From Candidatus Nanopelagicales bacterium (GTDB lineage Bacteria; Actinomycetota; Actinomycetes; S36-B12), in the NCBI GenBank assembly GCA_028687755.1, contig JAQTZL010000001.1, forward strand, positions 1-64,000: a DNA stretch of 64,000 bases, read 5' to 3'. The position numbers and the translations under genes were made by a program. Of this stretch, positions 1 through 11,435 are shown in pieces (the first letter of the stretch is position 1; every line of letters starts with the position of its first letter). Under the pieces are notes generated by a model, which was not told the DNA's origin, ran no database searches, and saw only the letters and a program-made list of their open reading frames with translations.

Positions 1-242
<242 letters not shown>

Positions 243-278
243 CTTTAACTTAACTTTTTTGTTCGCGTCCACTGTGTG

Positions 279-301
279 GTTCCCGAGATTCGGTCGGGAA
301 C
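279..301 (+). other. hairpin in the 23S-5S spacer
   Basis: An 8-bp perfect stem, GTTCCCGA (279-286) with TCGGGAAC (294-301), and a 7-base loop lie in the spacer between 23S and 5S rRNA, after a T-run at 255-260. It is probably an RNA-processing structure of the rRNA precursor. Role inferred from position only. Confidence 0.4.
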
Positions 302-326
302 AAAGCCCAATTGAAATCTCAATAGA

Positions 327-445
327 GTTTCGGCGGCCATAGCGAAGGTGAAACGCCCGGCTCCATTCCGAACCCGGAAGCTAAGACCTTCAGCGCCGAT
401 GGTACTGCACGGGAAGCTGTGTGGGAGAGTAGGACGCCGCCGGAC
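327..445 (+). rRNA. rrf: 5S ribosomal RNA
   Basis: About 119 bases from GTTTCGGCGGCCATAG to CGCCGCCGGAC. The ends pair as the terminal helix I (CGGCGG with CCGCCG). Internal signatures typical of bacterial 5S are present: AACCCGGAAGCTAAG and GATGGTACTGC followed by GTGGGAGAGTAGG. It sits just downstream of 23S rRNA on the same strand, the normal actinobacterial order. Ends are accurate to a few bases. Confidence 0.96.
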
Positions 446-454
446 AAATTTTGT

Positions 455-484
455 GAAATGGCCACCCCTCGGGGTGGCCATTTC
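455..484 (+). terminator. rRNA operon terminator hairpin
   Basis: A perfect 13-bp stem, GAAATGGCCACCC (455-467) with GGGTGGCCATTTC (472-484), has a 4-base loop and is followed by a T-rich stretch (CATTTCTT). It starts ten bases after 5S rRNA and should end the rRNA transcript before the protein gene at 536. Confidence 0.85.
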
Positions 485-535
485 CATTTCTTCCCCAATG
501 TAACTGCACACGTGTGTGTGCGAGAGGATCAGCTC

Positions 536-2149
536 ATGGCAGAACGCAATGACCGCGGTGGAGCCCGGTCAAGTCGACCATCAAGTGGTGGCCGGTCAGG
601 ATCATCACGTCCAAGCAGTGGCGGCAGAAGCGGAAGCGGCCGTCCTGCATCCGGTGGTTCAGGGCGCCCAGCTGGAGGTCGTCCAGGCAGCTCACGTCCA
701 ACTGGTGGTTCCAAGTCATACGGATCCTCTGATCGTCCAAGTGGCGATCGCCGAAATTCAAGCCCTCGTTCAGGTTCCTCTGATCGTCGTGATGATCGTC
801 CGCGTTCCTCAGATGCGCGTAGTTCGTCCCCTCGTTCCGGTGGTTATGCCCGGGCACCAAGCCGGGATCGTCGTGATGACCGTGATGATCGTCCGCGTTC
901 CTCAGATGCGCGTAGTTCGTCCCCTCGTTCCGGTGGTTATGACCGGGCACCAAGCCGGGATCGTCGTGATGACCGTGATGATCGCCCGCGTTCCTCAGGT
1001 CCTCGTAGTGCAGCTCCTCGGTCTGGTTCTTCTGATCGTCGTGATGATCGTCCGCGTAGCAGTGCTCCGCGCAGCGGTGGTTATGACCGCGCTCCAAGTC
1101 GCGATCGTCGTGATGACCGTGATGATCGTCCTCGTTCCTCAGGACCTCGTAGTGCAGCACCTCGGTCTGGTTCTTCTGATCGTCGTGATGATCGTCCGCG
1201 TAGCAGTGCTCCGCGCAGTGGTGGGTATGACCGGGCACCAAGTCGCGATCGTCGTGATGACCGTGATGATCGCCCGCGCAGTTCAGCGCCACGTTCGGGC
1301 GGTTACGACCGCGCGCCAAGCCGTGACCGCCGCGATGAGCGCGGACGCCCAGATGGGCAGCGCAGCGACAATCGCAATACTTCGGGTCGCCCAAGCAATA
1401 ACCGCCGCGACGACCGTGGCGCGCGCGAACAGGTCAACCGCCGTGACGAGGGTTATGAAATCCGCGATCCGCGCATCCCCGATGACATCACACCTGATGA
1501 CTTCGACAAGGGGATGTTGCTTGAGCTTCGTTCCCTTCCAGAAGGGCTGCAGATTCTCGTTGCACGCCATTTAGTAGCGGCGGAACGCGCTATGGCCGAT
1601 GACGATCTCGCTCTCGCAACAGAACATGTGAAGGCAGCACGACGTCGGGCATCGCGAATTGCAATGGTGCGCGAAGCATGCGGAATTGTTGCTTATCAGG
1701 CGGGTCGATTTGGTGAAGCCCTCACCGAATTGCGTGCCGTTCGTCGTATGAACGGCGGAGATCAATACATTCCGATGATCGCCGACTGCGAACGTGGGCT
1801 AGGCAAGCCGCAAAAGGCTTTGGACTACATCCGATCTATTGATACAAAAAAGATGGAAGCGGAAACTCGCGCAGAAATGATGATCGTTGCGGCAGGTGCA
1901 CGTGCCGACTTAGGCGAACTCGATGCAGCCATCGTCACATTGCAAATTCCCGAGTTAACTCGATTAAAACCAGGAGACACCCGGGCACGTCTGCAATACG
2001 CCTACGCAATGTTGCTTCAAGATGCAGGCCGCAAGAACGATGCGCGCGAATGGATGGAACGCGCTGCTGGTTCTGACATTGATGGTGCGACGGACGCTGA
2101 AGAACAATGCAACATCATGGATGGAATTGAATTCTCTGACGAGAATTGA
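536..2149 (+). CDS. RG/RS/D-rich repeat protein with C-terminal TPR domain
   Basis: 537 residues; specific function unknown. The first 310 or so residues are low complexity (Arg, Ser, Asp, Gly, Pro) with repeats such as DRRDDRDDRPRSS and SGGYDRAPSR, and should be disordered and highly charged. From about residue 330 the sequence becomes an ordinary helical domain resembling tetratricopeptide repeats (e.g. EALTELRAVRR, QKALDYIRSID, DARADLGELDAAIVTLQ-like helices). It occupies the place of M. tuberculosis Rv1691, a TPR protein near tlyA. ATG 536 was chosen because GAGAGG (522-527) is a good ribosome binding site; the longer reading frame would run into 5S rRNA. RG-rich disordered regions commonly bind RNA, and the gene directly follows an rRNA operon, so an RNA or ribosome link is possible but inferred. 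Confidence 0.85.
   Translation: MAERNDRGGARSSRPSSGGRSGSSRPSSGGRSGSGRPASGGSGRPAGGRPGSSRPTGGSKSYGSSDRPSGDRRNSSPRSGSSDRRDDRPRSSDARSSSPRSGGYARAPSRDRRDDRDDRPRSSDARSSSPRSGGYDRAPSRDRRDDRDDRPRSSGPRSAAPRSGSSDRRDDRPRSSAPRSGGYDRAPSRDRRDDRDDRPRSSGPRSAAPRSGSSDRRDDRPRSSAPRSGGYDRAPSRDRRDDRDDRPRSSAPRSGGYDRAPSRDRRDERGRPDGQRSDNRNTSGRPSNNRRDDRGAREQVNRRDEGYEIRDPRIPDDITPDDFDKGMLLELRSLPEGLQILVARHLVAAERAMADDDLALATEHVKAARRRASRIAMVREACGIVAYQAGRFGEALTELRAVRRMNGGDQYIPMIADCERGLGKPQKALDYIRSIDTKKMEAETRAEMMIVAAGARADLGELDAAIVTLQIPELTRLKPGDTRARLQYAYAMLLQDAGRKNDAREWMERAAGSDIDGATDAEEQCNIMDGIEFSDEN
771..1331 (+). repeat. tandem and higher-order coding repeat in the RS/RG-rich protein
   Basis: The DNA itself is repetitive (GATCGTCGTGATGA and CCGTGATGATCG recur). 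The GGYxRAPSR element begins near 838, 931, 1075, 1219 and 1297. The three central copies are spaced exactly 144 bp apart, defining a 48-residue unit present twice and nearly identical at the DNA level; flanking units are shorter (93 and 78 bp). All spacings are multiples of three, so the frame is kept. Such repeats are prone to slippage and to assembly collapse. Confidence 0.85.
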
Positions 2150-2170
2150 GTTTTCCACAGGTCGTGATTA

Positions 2171-2216
2171 TGTGGGTTCGTATCCACCGATGGAAATCGG
2201 TAGGTGCGAACCCACA
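2171..2216. terminator. long hairpin between the repeat protein and the SSB-like gene
   Basis: The outer stem TGTGGGTTCG (2171-2180) pairs perfectly with CGAACCCACA (2207-2216). An inner stem ACCGAT/ATCGGT (2186-2191/2196-2201) closes on a GGAA tetraloop, with an internal loop between the two stems. There is no clear T-run, so it may be an attenuator, a rho-independent terminator of weak type, or an mRNA-stabilising structure. It fills most of the 90-bp spacer. Confidence 0.5.
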
Positions 2217-2239
2217 CTTATGTGGCCACCATGTGTTTC

Positions 2240-2596
2240 ATGACAAATATTCAAGATTTACACGGCATCAACGAGGTTCACCTCATCGGAAAATTAGGGC
2301 AGCAAGTCTTCACTAAAGAATTGCCAAGCGGCGATGAGATCACCACGTTCACGGTGATCGTCCCGCGCACGAGCAAACCTCGAGTCGGCAACCAGAAAGT
2401 TGATTCATTGGCTTGCCAAACACTTAAACCCGCAATTCGGACGAAAGTGGAATCGTGGCCAGTAGGTACTTGGGTTGAAATCCAAGGGGAATTGCGTCGC
2501 AGATTCTGGCAAAGTGGCAAAGGTCTAGGTAGTTCCACCGAGATTGAAGTGCGAAGTTTGGTTCGCGTGCGAGAATCTACGAGTGTCAAACGCTGA
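2240..2596 (+). CDS. short single-stranded DNA-binding (SSB-like) OB-fold protein
   Basis: 118 residues. It begins with the SSB pattern INEVHLIGKLGQ, continues with TFTVIVPR and ends the OB fold with WPVGTWVEIQGELRRRFW, so a single-strand DNA-binding OB fold is likely. It lacks the Gly-rich linker and acidic DDDIPF-type tail of the main replicative SSB, so it probably does not recruit the usual SSB partners; a second, specialised SSB paralogue is inferred. An in-frame ATG at 2231 is an alternative start; neither has a clear ribosome binding site. The next gene overlaps its end. Confidence 0.75.
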   Translation: MTNIQDLHGINEVHLIGKLGQQVFTKELPSGDEITTFTVIVPRTSKPRVGNQKVDSLACQTLKPAIRTKVESWPVGTWVEIQGELRRRFWQSGKGLGSSTEIEVRSLVRVRESTSVKR

Positions 2597-3059
2597 TTCA
2601 TTCACCAGTGATCATTCTGATGAGGTGTATTCGTGGTACCAGCGTGCGCGTGAACTGCTCGAAACCGGAAATCCGCACGCAGCACTTCTTTTGATCGATC
2701 GCATCATGTCGGCTGAACCGCAGTCGGCGTCAATCATGGAGATGTATGCCCGGGCACTGTTCGACACCTCAGACTTCCGTGCTGCGTCAATGGCATTCGA
2801 TGTTTTGATTCAGTTACAGCCAGATAATGACTATGCGCACTTCGGCAAAGGCCTGTGCTTATGGCGAATGCAGCAGTTCATCCAAGCGCGCGACGAGTTA
2901 GGTATGGCTTCAGCCATGCGACCTGAGCGGCTGGAGTATGCCCGCGCATTCGGGCAAGTGAAGGCGACGCTTCGTGCTCGCATCGCTGACAACCTTCCAC
3001 TCAATGGCCCCATTGAGAATCAGGAAAGTCTCAAACGAATTCTTGGTGAAGAGCTATGA
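2583..3059 (+). CDS. small TPR-like protein
   Basis: About 158 residues with tetratricopeptide-like helices: YQRARELLETGNPHAALLL, then SIMEMYARALFDTSDFRAASMAF, then YAHFGKGLCLWRMQQF, each with the small/large residue pattern of TPR motifs. It probably acts as a protein-interaction scaffold; no partner is identifiable. The start is uncertain: GTG 2583 overlaps the SSB-like gene by 14 bp, and ATG 2544 and GTG 2625 are alternatives. Its stop overlaps the next ATG (ATGA at 3056), so it is translationally coupled to the HAD phosphatase. Confidence 0.75.
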   Translation: MSNADSFTSDHSDEVYSWYQRARELLETGNPHAALLLIDRIMSAEPQSASIMEMYARALFDTSDFRAASMAFDVLIQLQPDNDYAHFGKGLCLWRMQQFIQARDELGMASAMRPERLEYARAFGQVKATLRARIADNLPLNGPIENQESLKRILGEEL

Positions 3060-3862
3060 GTATTGGTAATCACGATGTCTTGCTCTTTGATCTGGATGGA
3101 GTGGTGTACATCGGTCCGAATGTGGTTCCTGGTGCACGCGAAGGCATTTTGAGTGCCATTGCACAGGGTGCTCGGTGCGTCTACGTCACCAACAACGCTT
3201 CAAGAACAGCATCTGACGTTGCAGCGCACTTGCGCGAATTGGGAATTCCAGCAACTGAAAAAGACGTGGTGACATCTTCGATGGCTGGTGCCACGTTGGT
3301 GACATCGTTCGTTTCCTGCGGAGATGTTCTAGCCATTGGAGGAGAGGGCGTGGCAGCTGCATTACGTGAACGAGGATTTAATCCGGTTCGCACATTTTCG
3401 GATTCGGTCGTCGCAGTGATGCAGGGATATGGATCCAATGTTGGTTGGTCAGATCTTGCCGAAGCCACATTTGCCGTGCGCGCTGGTGTTCCATGGATAG
3501 CTACCAATCTTGATTCCACCTTTCCCTCGGTTCGAGGAATTGCCCCAGGCAATGGGGCCTTGGTTCAAGTAGTGGCTCAAACAGCTGGTCGAGGCCCTGA
3601 TGCGGTCGCAGGAAAGCCAGAACCAGCCCTCCTGCACGAAGCGATAGCCCGCACCGGCGCCCGGAGCCCGTTGATGATCGGAGATCGCCTTGATACCGAT
3701 ATCGCAGCAGGGTCTCGTTTAGGTATCCCAACCTTGCTCGTTGGTACGGGAGTCGCCACCCTTGTTGAGGGCCGATCAGCTCAGGGCCAGGAGCGACCGA
3801 CTTTTGTTGCTGACGACCTGACCTGCCTGTTACCCAACCAGGCCTGGGACGAAGTAGCCTGA
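3056..3862 (+). CDS. HAD superfamily phosphatase, NagD-like (Rv1692-type)
   Basis: 268 residues. Motif I is LFDLDGVVYIG (residues 10-20) with the nucleophile and acid Asp of HAD phosphatases; YVTNNASRT is motif II; AGKPEPAL carries the motif III Lys; MIGDRLDTDIAAG is motif IV. The order and C2-type cap match the HAD-IIA (NagD/AraL) family. The M. tuberculosis gene at the same place, Rv1692, is reported to be a glycerol-3-phosphate phosphatase in phospholipid recycling; the same substrate here is inferred from synteny. ATGA overlap with the preceding TPR gene. Confidence 0.9.
   Translation: MSIGNHDVLLFDLDGVVYIGPNVVPGAREGILSAIAQGARCVYVTNNASRTASDVAAHLRELGIPATEKDVVTSSMAGATLVTSFVSCGDVLAIGGEGVAAALRERGFNPVRTFSDSVVAVMQGYGSNVGWSDLAEATFAVRAGVPWIATNLDSTFPSVRGIAPGNGALVQVVAQTAGRGPDAVAGKPEPALLHEAIARTGARSPLMIGDRLDTDIAAGSRLGIPTLLVGTGVATLVEGRSAQGQERPTFVADDLTCLLPNQAWDEVA
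3855..3860 (+). promoter_or_regulatory. putative leaderless -10 box (TAGCCT-N6-ATG)
   Basis: TAGCCT ends six bases before ATG 3867, and there is no Shine-Dalgarno sequence. The same arrangement recurs elsewhere in the window. Transcription would start at or next to the ATG. Confidence 0.5.
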
Positions 3863-3866
3863 ACCC

Positions 3867-4298
3867 ATGCTTAATGACCTGCGTGGATATCTGCAATTAG
3901 CCAATGGCCTCAGTGACGTCACCAAAGCCAAAGCTAAAGAAATTGCCATGGAGTTGGTGAGTCAAGGAATTCAACTGTCCACCAAAGCTCCTGACATCAA
4001 AGGTCAAGTGCAGGAATTGGCTGATGAATTGCTTTCAACGAGCCGAAACAACCGTGAGATGTTGCTCGGGCTGGTTACTTCAGAGGTAGACCGCGCTGTG
4101 AGTCGCATGGGTTTCGTTCGTGAAGATGAATTGGCCGCTGTTCGTCGTCATGTTCAACGTCTTGAAAAAGAAATCGCCGAAATCAAGAACATGAAAGCAC
4201 CGGTAGCCGACAAGTCGGCAACAGTTCAGCCAGTCAAGAAGAGTGCTGCGAAGAAGTCACCGGCAACGAAGGCTGCAGTGAAGAAGGTTGCAAAGTGA
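3867..4298 (+). CDS. phasin-like coiled-coil protein with Lys/Ala-rich tail
   Basis: 143 residues. Residues 1-110 look like long amphipathic helices (LNDLRGYLQLANGL, EVDRAVSRMGFVREDELAAVRR, RLEKEIAEIKN), similar to the polyhydroxyalkanoate granule or phasin-like proteins that sit between the HAD gene and tlyA in actinobacteria. The last 30 residues are a KKSAAKKSPATKAAVKK tail like that of histone H1-type proteins, so nucleic-acid or membrane-surface binding is possible. No enzymatic motif. Its last bases overlap the next gene (GTGA at 4295). Confidence 0.8.
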   Translation: MLNDLRGYLQLANGLSDVTKAKAKEIAMELVSQGIQLSTKAPDIKGQVQELADELLSTSRNNREMLLGLVTSEVDRAVSRMGFVREDELAAVRRHVQRLEKEIAEIKNMKAPVADKSATVQPVKKSAAKKSPATKAAVKKVAK

Positions 4299-4654
4299 GC
4301 GAAAATTTCGAGGAATTCGCCGATGATGTCGAAGCATTTGAATCTGAGCCATCTGATTTTGTACAAGGCGACACCATTGAAGTTGATGGCGTAGATGCGG
4401 CGCTGGTGGAAGAAATCAATCGCGATGAAATTGAAGCTGAAGTCGTTGAAGACTCCATTGATTCAGTCATGGTCTTGGCAGAACATGACAATGCGCTTGT
4501 GCTTGCCGTATGGGAACCCACAGGTGATGCTGAAGTAGACATCGCTCTTGAAGAACTCGCGACGCTTGACGATCGCGATATTCATGATCATGCCGAAGTG
4601 TTCACGTCTGTGCATGGTCGCTTGCATCAGCGACTATCTGACCTTAGCGCGTAA
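4295..4654 (+). CDS. acidic protein of unknown function upstream of tlyA
   Basis: 119 residues, GTG start overlapping the previous stop by 4 bp. The first 55 residues are strongly acidic (EEFADDVEAFESEPSDF, EEINRDEIEAEVVED). The C-terminal half has a more regular pattern (ALVLAVWEPTGDAEVDIALEELATL) and ends with HGRLHQRLSDLSA. I do not recognise the family. The position between the phasin-like gene and tlyA is conserved in actinobacteria. The acidic head could pair with the basic tail of the preceding protein; that is speculation from charge and coupling. Confidence 0.75.
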   Translation: MSENFEEFADDVEAFESEPSDFVQGDTIEVDGVDAALVEEINRDEIEAEVVEDSIDSVMVLAEHDNALVLAVWEPTGDAEVDIALEELATLDDRDIHDHAEVFTSVHGRLHQRLSDLSA

Positions 4655-4659
4655 GTATT

Positions 4660-5496
4660 GTGGCGCGCAGGCGTCTTGACGCAGAACTCGTTCGCCGCGG
4701 ATTAGCGAGATCAAGGGAACAGGCTCAAGAATTCATAAGTGCCGGTGTCGTAACGGTGAAAGGGGCTGTTGCGACTAAGGCGGCGACCCAAGTCGAAACG
4801 TCTGATCCGGTTGAGGTTGTCGTTGCCGAAGGTCATGGCTATGTTTCACGCGGTGCAGTAAAACTCAATGGTGCCCTTGATGCATTTCCTGCTGTCGATG
4901 TGACAAACAAATGCTGTCTCGACGCGGGCGCCTCGACGGGTGGCTTTACGCAAGTGCTACTTGAAAGAGGCGCAGCCAAGGTTTTGGCAGTCGATGTTGG
5001 GTACGGGCAATTGGCCTGGCCAATTCGTACCGATGACCGAGTCGTCGTGATGGAGCGCACCAACATTCGCACGCTGACTGCCGATGATGTCGAATTCCTG
5101 GCGGAGCTTGTCGTCGCTGATCTCTCGTTTATTTCATTGGCACTTGTGCTGCCAGCCATGGTGGCTTGTACTGCGAATAATGCAGATTTCGTCATCATGG
5201 TCAAACCCCAGTTCGAAGTTGGACGCGAGGCGGTTGGCGATGGGGTCATCAGAGATCCTCAGGTGCGCATGGGTGCGGTGTTGGCTGTGGCCGAGCGAGC
5301 AATTGCTTTGGGGCTTGGAGTAGCCGGAGTAGCCGCCAGTCCACTCCCTGGCCCAAGTGGCAATGTCGAGTACTTCCTATGGCTGCAGCGCGGGTTGGGC
5401 GCGAAGCCTGTGGATGAAGCCCCACGCCCGTCGTATCTACGAGATGATGACCTCCGTCAAGCAATCACCACGGCAGTTGAGGAGGGCCCGCAATGA
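4660..5496 (+). CDS. tlyA: TlyA family rRNA 2'-O-methyltransferase
   Basis: 278 residues, GTG start. An N-terminal S4 RNA-binding domain (ARRRLDAELVRRGLARSREQAQEFI, about residues 2-60) is followed by an FtsJ/RrmJ-like Rossmann methyltransferase with SAM motif I CLDAGASTGGFTQVLLERGA, AVDVGYGQLAW, and VADLSFISL as the catalytic region. TlyA methylates C1409 of 16S and C1920 of 23S rRNA, and its presence makes ribosomes sensitive to capreomycin. It overlaps nadK by 4 bp (ATGA), as in M. tuberculosis (Rv1694-Rv1695). Confidence 0.95.
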   Translation: MARRRLDAELVRRGLARSREQAQEFISAGVVTVKGAVATKAATQVETSDPVEVVVAEGHGYVSRGAVKLNGALDAFPAVDVTNKCCLDAGASTGGFTQVLLERGAAKVLAVDVGYGQLAWPIRTDDRVVVMERTNIRTLTADDVEFLAELVVADLSFISLALVLPAMVACTANNADFVIMVKPQFEVGREAVGDGVIRDPQVRMGAVLAVAERAIALGLGVAGVAASPLPGPSGNVEYFLWLQRGLGAKPVDEAPRPSYLRDDDLRQAITTAVEEGPQ

Positions 5497-6383
5497 GTGA
5501 AACGCGTCGCGCGCTGCTCGTGCTCAATACGCGCGCACCTCAGGCTCGTGAAGCAGCTGTAGGAGTCATCGCGGATTTGCAGGCTGCACACTTCCGGATG
5601 CAAATTGCCGCCGATGATGCTTTGGATTGGGGATCGGGAATCCCTAACGATGTTGACGTCGTTGCTGCGGATGAAACCGCAGCGAATGGGTGCGAGGTCG
5701 TTGTCGTGCTCGGTGGCGATGGAACGATTCTTCGCGCAGCTGAACGTGCACGAGCGGCAAGCGTTCCCATTCTTTCGGTGAATTTGGGTCACGTGGGTTT
5801 CCTAGCTGAAGCAGAGTCTGAAGATGTTCATGCTGTGACTCATGCAATCGTGAATCGTCGTTGGCATGTAGAAGAACGCATGGCGTTGGATATTCGCGTA
5901 CTTGAAGGCGAGCGTGAAGTGTTGCGCACGTGGGCGCTGAACGAGGTGAGCTTGGAAAAAGCGACAGGCTCTCGCATGATCGACGTCCTCGTCGCTGTTG
6001 ATGGTCGTCCACTTTCGCGTTGGGGTTGCGACGGTGTCGTTGCGTCCACTCCGACAGGTTCAACTGCTTATGCTTTTTCTGCTGGTGGCCCAGTGATGTG
6101 GCCAGAAGTCGAAGCGATGCTGATCGTGCCGTTAAGTGCTCATGCACTGTTTGCTCGCCCACTCGTGGTCGGCCCGTCAAGCGTCATTGTGTTTGAAATT
6201 TCCCATGAGTCGGCCTGTCTATTAGCCGCTGATAGCCGTCGCACTAGCGAAATTTCCGGTGGATCTCGCATTGAAGTGCGCAGAAATTCCAACCCAGTTC
6301 AACTCGCCCGCCTAGCGGATGCGCCGTTCACAGACCGGCTAGTAGCGAAATTTGCCCTGCCTGTCGATGGCTGGCGGGCGTAA
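5493..6383 (+). CDS. nadK: NAD kinase
   Basis: 296 residues. It carries the diagnostic GGDG nucleotide-binding motif (VVVLGGDGTILRAAE, about residues 70-84), the following VNLGHVGFLAE, and the second conserved site TPTGSTAYAFSAGGP. It phosphorylates NAD+ to NADP+ using ATP or polyphosphate, in the cytoplasm. It is coupled to tlyA upstream (ATGA) and directly abuts recN downstream (TAA then ATG), matching the Rv1694-1696 order. Confidence 0.96.
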   Translation: MSETRRALLVLNTRAPQAREAAVGVIADLQAAHFRMQIAADDALDWGSGIPNDVDVVAADETAANGCEVVVVLGGDGTILRAAERARAASVPILSVNLGHVGFLAEAESEDVHAVTHAIVNRRWHVEERMALDIRVLEGEREVLRTWALNEVSLEKATGSRMIDVLVAVDGRPLSRWGCDGVVASTPTGSTAYAFSAGGPVMWPEVEAMLIVPLSAHALFARPLVVGPSSVIVFEISHESACLLAADSRRTSEISGGSRIEVRRNSNPVQLARLADAPFTDRLVAKFALPVDGWRA

Positions 6384-9766
<3,383 letters not shown>

Positions 9767-9774
9767 TTGAAGCA

Positions 9775-10464
9775 ATGACTGACGAACATTGGAATGGACC
9801 GGTCGCCGATGGTGGCGGGTCTTTTCCAATTGTGAATTCGTCTGCCCAGTTCGAGGGCAAGGTGTGGAGTATTCGTCGTGACACCGTTGACTTTGATGGT
9901 CGTTTAATCGAACGCGACATCGTTGTCCACCCAGGTGCGGTTGCAGTGATTGCGATTGATGATCAAGACCGCGTTCTTTTAATTCGTCAATATCGTCACC
10001 CAATTGCTACATATATTTTTGAACCCCCTGCTGGGCTACTTGATGTAGCAGGCGAAGCGCCGGAAATCACCGCTCAACGTGAACTTGCTGAAGAGTCCGG
10101 TTACCAAGCACACAGATGGCACACGCTGGTTGATTTCTTGAATTCGCCGGGAGGGTCGAGCGAAGCAATTCGCATCTATCTCGCGCGCGATCTGCACGAG
10201 CTTCCTGGAGGCCGTCCGTTAACTGGTGAAGCCGAAGAAATGTATCTGCCCCGCACGTGGGTTGATCTTGATCAAGCAAAGGATCTCGTGTTGTCCGGAG
10301 CAATAAGCGGACCTACGGCGGTAGCTGGAATATTGGCGGCCTGGGCGTACCGAGAGCAAGGCTGGCGTGGTCTACGCGATGCACGTGAACCATGGGTCAT
10401 GCGCGATGCCCTGGTACATGAAGGCCGCATCCCATTGAATTTCAATAAGAAAGATCAGCACTAG
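9775..10464 (+). CDS. NUDIX hydrolase, ADP-ribose pyrophosphatase type
   Basis: 229 residues. The Nudix box is complete: [24 protein letters not shown] (G, E, REL and EE positions, about residues 86-109). The preceding [10 protein letters not shown] and EPPAGLLD are typical of ADP-ribose pyrophosphatases, which split ADP-ribose into AMP and ribose 5-phosphate. It is syntenic with Rv1700, described as an ADP-ribose pyrophosphatase. It follows pyrG after 8 bp and precedes xerD by 2 bp, so it is part of one operon. Confidence 0.9.
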   Translation: MTDEHWNGPVADGGGSFPIVNSSAQFEGKVWSIRRDTVDFDGRLIERDIVVHPGAVAVIAIDDQDRVLLIRQYRHPIATYIFEPPAGLLDVAGEAPEITAQRELAEESGYQAHRWHTLVDFLNSPGGSSEAIRIYLARDLHELPGGRPLTGEAEEMYLPRTWVDLDQAKDLVLSGAISGPTAVAGILAAWAYREQGWRGLRDAREPWVMRDALVHEGRIPLNFNKKDQH

Positions 10465-10466
10465 TC

Positions 10467-11378
10467 GTGCAGATCGATCGCGAAATTAGCGGATACCTCA
10501 ATCACCTTGCTATCGAGCGGGGGCTTGCTGCAAACACGTTAAGCGCCTACCGCCGTGATTTGGCCAGATATGCACAATGGTGTGAATCGCGAGCACTACT
10601 CAGTGCACAGTCCGTTTCGGAAACCGATGTTTCTGATTTCGCTGCCTCACTACGAGATCCATCCCTTGGGGTGCCCCTTGCTGCATCCAGTGCTGGGCGA
10701 ACGTTGATCGCCGTGCGAGGGTTTCATCGCTTTGCCGTTGATGAAGGTATGGCTACTCAAGATCCAAGCCACCTGGTGACGCCTGTATCAAGTGGTAAGC
10801 GACTTCCCAAAGCCTTGACCATTGAGCAGGTCAGCGCTCTATTGGAGGCAGCCGGAAACATTGACACTCCAGGTGGACTGCGAGATCGATCCCTCGTGGA
10901 ACTCCTGTATGGCACGGGTGTGCGCATAAGTGAAGCCATTGGCATTGATCTTGACGACCTCAACATCCCGGATCGTTCAATCGTGGTAACGGGCAAGGGA
11001 AACAAGCAGCGGCTGGTGCCCTTAGGCGACTTTGCCATCACTGCCCTGGAGGAGTACTTCGTTCGTGGCAGGCCGGCCCTGATCATGAAAGGCAAGGGGA
11101 CACCCGCAGTATTCGTAAATGCGCGTGGATCGCGGTTATCTCGACAGAGTGCCTATGCGGTTGTAAGCCAGGCCGCGGTTAAGGCCCATTTGGACGTAGA
11201 AGTCAGCCCCCACACTCTTCGACACTCCTATGCCACCCATTTGCTCCAGGGTGGGGCAGATGTTCGCGTGGTGCAGGAGCTCCTGGGCCACGCCTCGGTC
11301 ACGACCACGCAGATCTACACCGCAGTCACAGCCGACACGCTCCGTGAGGTGTATGCCACGAGCCATCCGCGCGCTTAG
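10467..11378 (+). CDS. xerD: tyrosine recombinase XerD
   Basis: 303 residues, GTG start two bases after the NUDIX stop. The N-terminal SAM-like core-binding domain ([23 protein letters not shown]) and the catalytic domain carry the full R-K-H-R-H-Y set: [10 protein letters not shown], the TGKGNKQR Lys, [22 protein letters not shown]. XerD with XerC resolves chromosome dimers at dif during division. It sits just before parA and scpAB, so the segment is a chromosome-segregation cluster as in Rv1701-Rv1710. Confidence 0.96.
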   Translation: MQIDREISGYLNHLAIERGLAANTLSAYRRDLARYAQWCESRALLSAQSVSETDVSDFAASLRDPSLGVPLAASSAGRTLIAVRGFHRFAVDEGMATQDPSHLVTPVSSGKRLPKALTIEQVSALLEAAGNIDTPGGLRDRSLVELLYGTGVRISEAIGIDLDDLNIPDRSIVVTGKGNKQRLVPLGDFAITALEEYFVRGRPALIMKGKGTPAVFVNARGSRLSRQSAYAVVSQAAVKAHLDVEVSPHTLRHSYATHLLQGGADVRVVQELLGHASVTTTQIYTAVTADTLREVYATSHPRA

Positions 11379-11390
11379 GCCTTAGCCCAT

Positions 11391-11396
11391 TAGGCT
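11391..11396 (+). promoter_or_regulatory. putative -10 box for parA (TAGGCT)
   Basis: TAGGCT, the hexamer that recurs upstream of many genes here, lies in the 57-bp xerD-parA spacer. It is far enough from ATG 11436 to leave a short leader that includes the CGAGAGG ribosome binding site at 11422-11428. Confidence 0.35.
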
Positions 11397-11435
11397 GGGG
11401 CGTTGGTTCGTGAGTGATTGTCGAGAGGGATGGCC

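Noticed and set aside
419..535. Upstream extension of the repeat protein to 419
   Set aside because: It would start inside 5S rRNA and cross the rRNA terminator; ATG 536 has a good ribosome binding site.
771..1331. CRISPR array
   Set aside because: The repeats are coding, variable in spacing (78-144 bp) and have no unique spacers of constant length.
516..1574. 352-residue + strand open frame overlapping the repeat protein in another frame, and a 286-residue antisense frame (534-1394)
   Set aside because: Both are by-products of the low-complexity repeat: their translations are repetitive (VVMTVMIVRV, DDHHGHHDD), they lack a ribosome binding site and the C-terminal TPR frame is clearly the real one.
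5644..6180. 178-residue antisense frame within nadK
   Set aside because: His/Arg/Gln-rich shadow translation opposite a fully conserved gene.
10467..11378. Tyrosine recombinase as a sign of an integrated element
   Set aside because: It is the housekeeping XerD in conserved synteny with parA-scpAB, without attachment repeats or phage genes.
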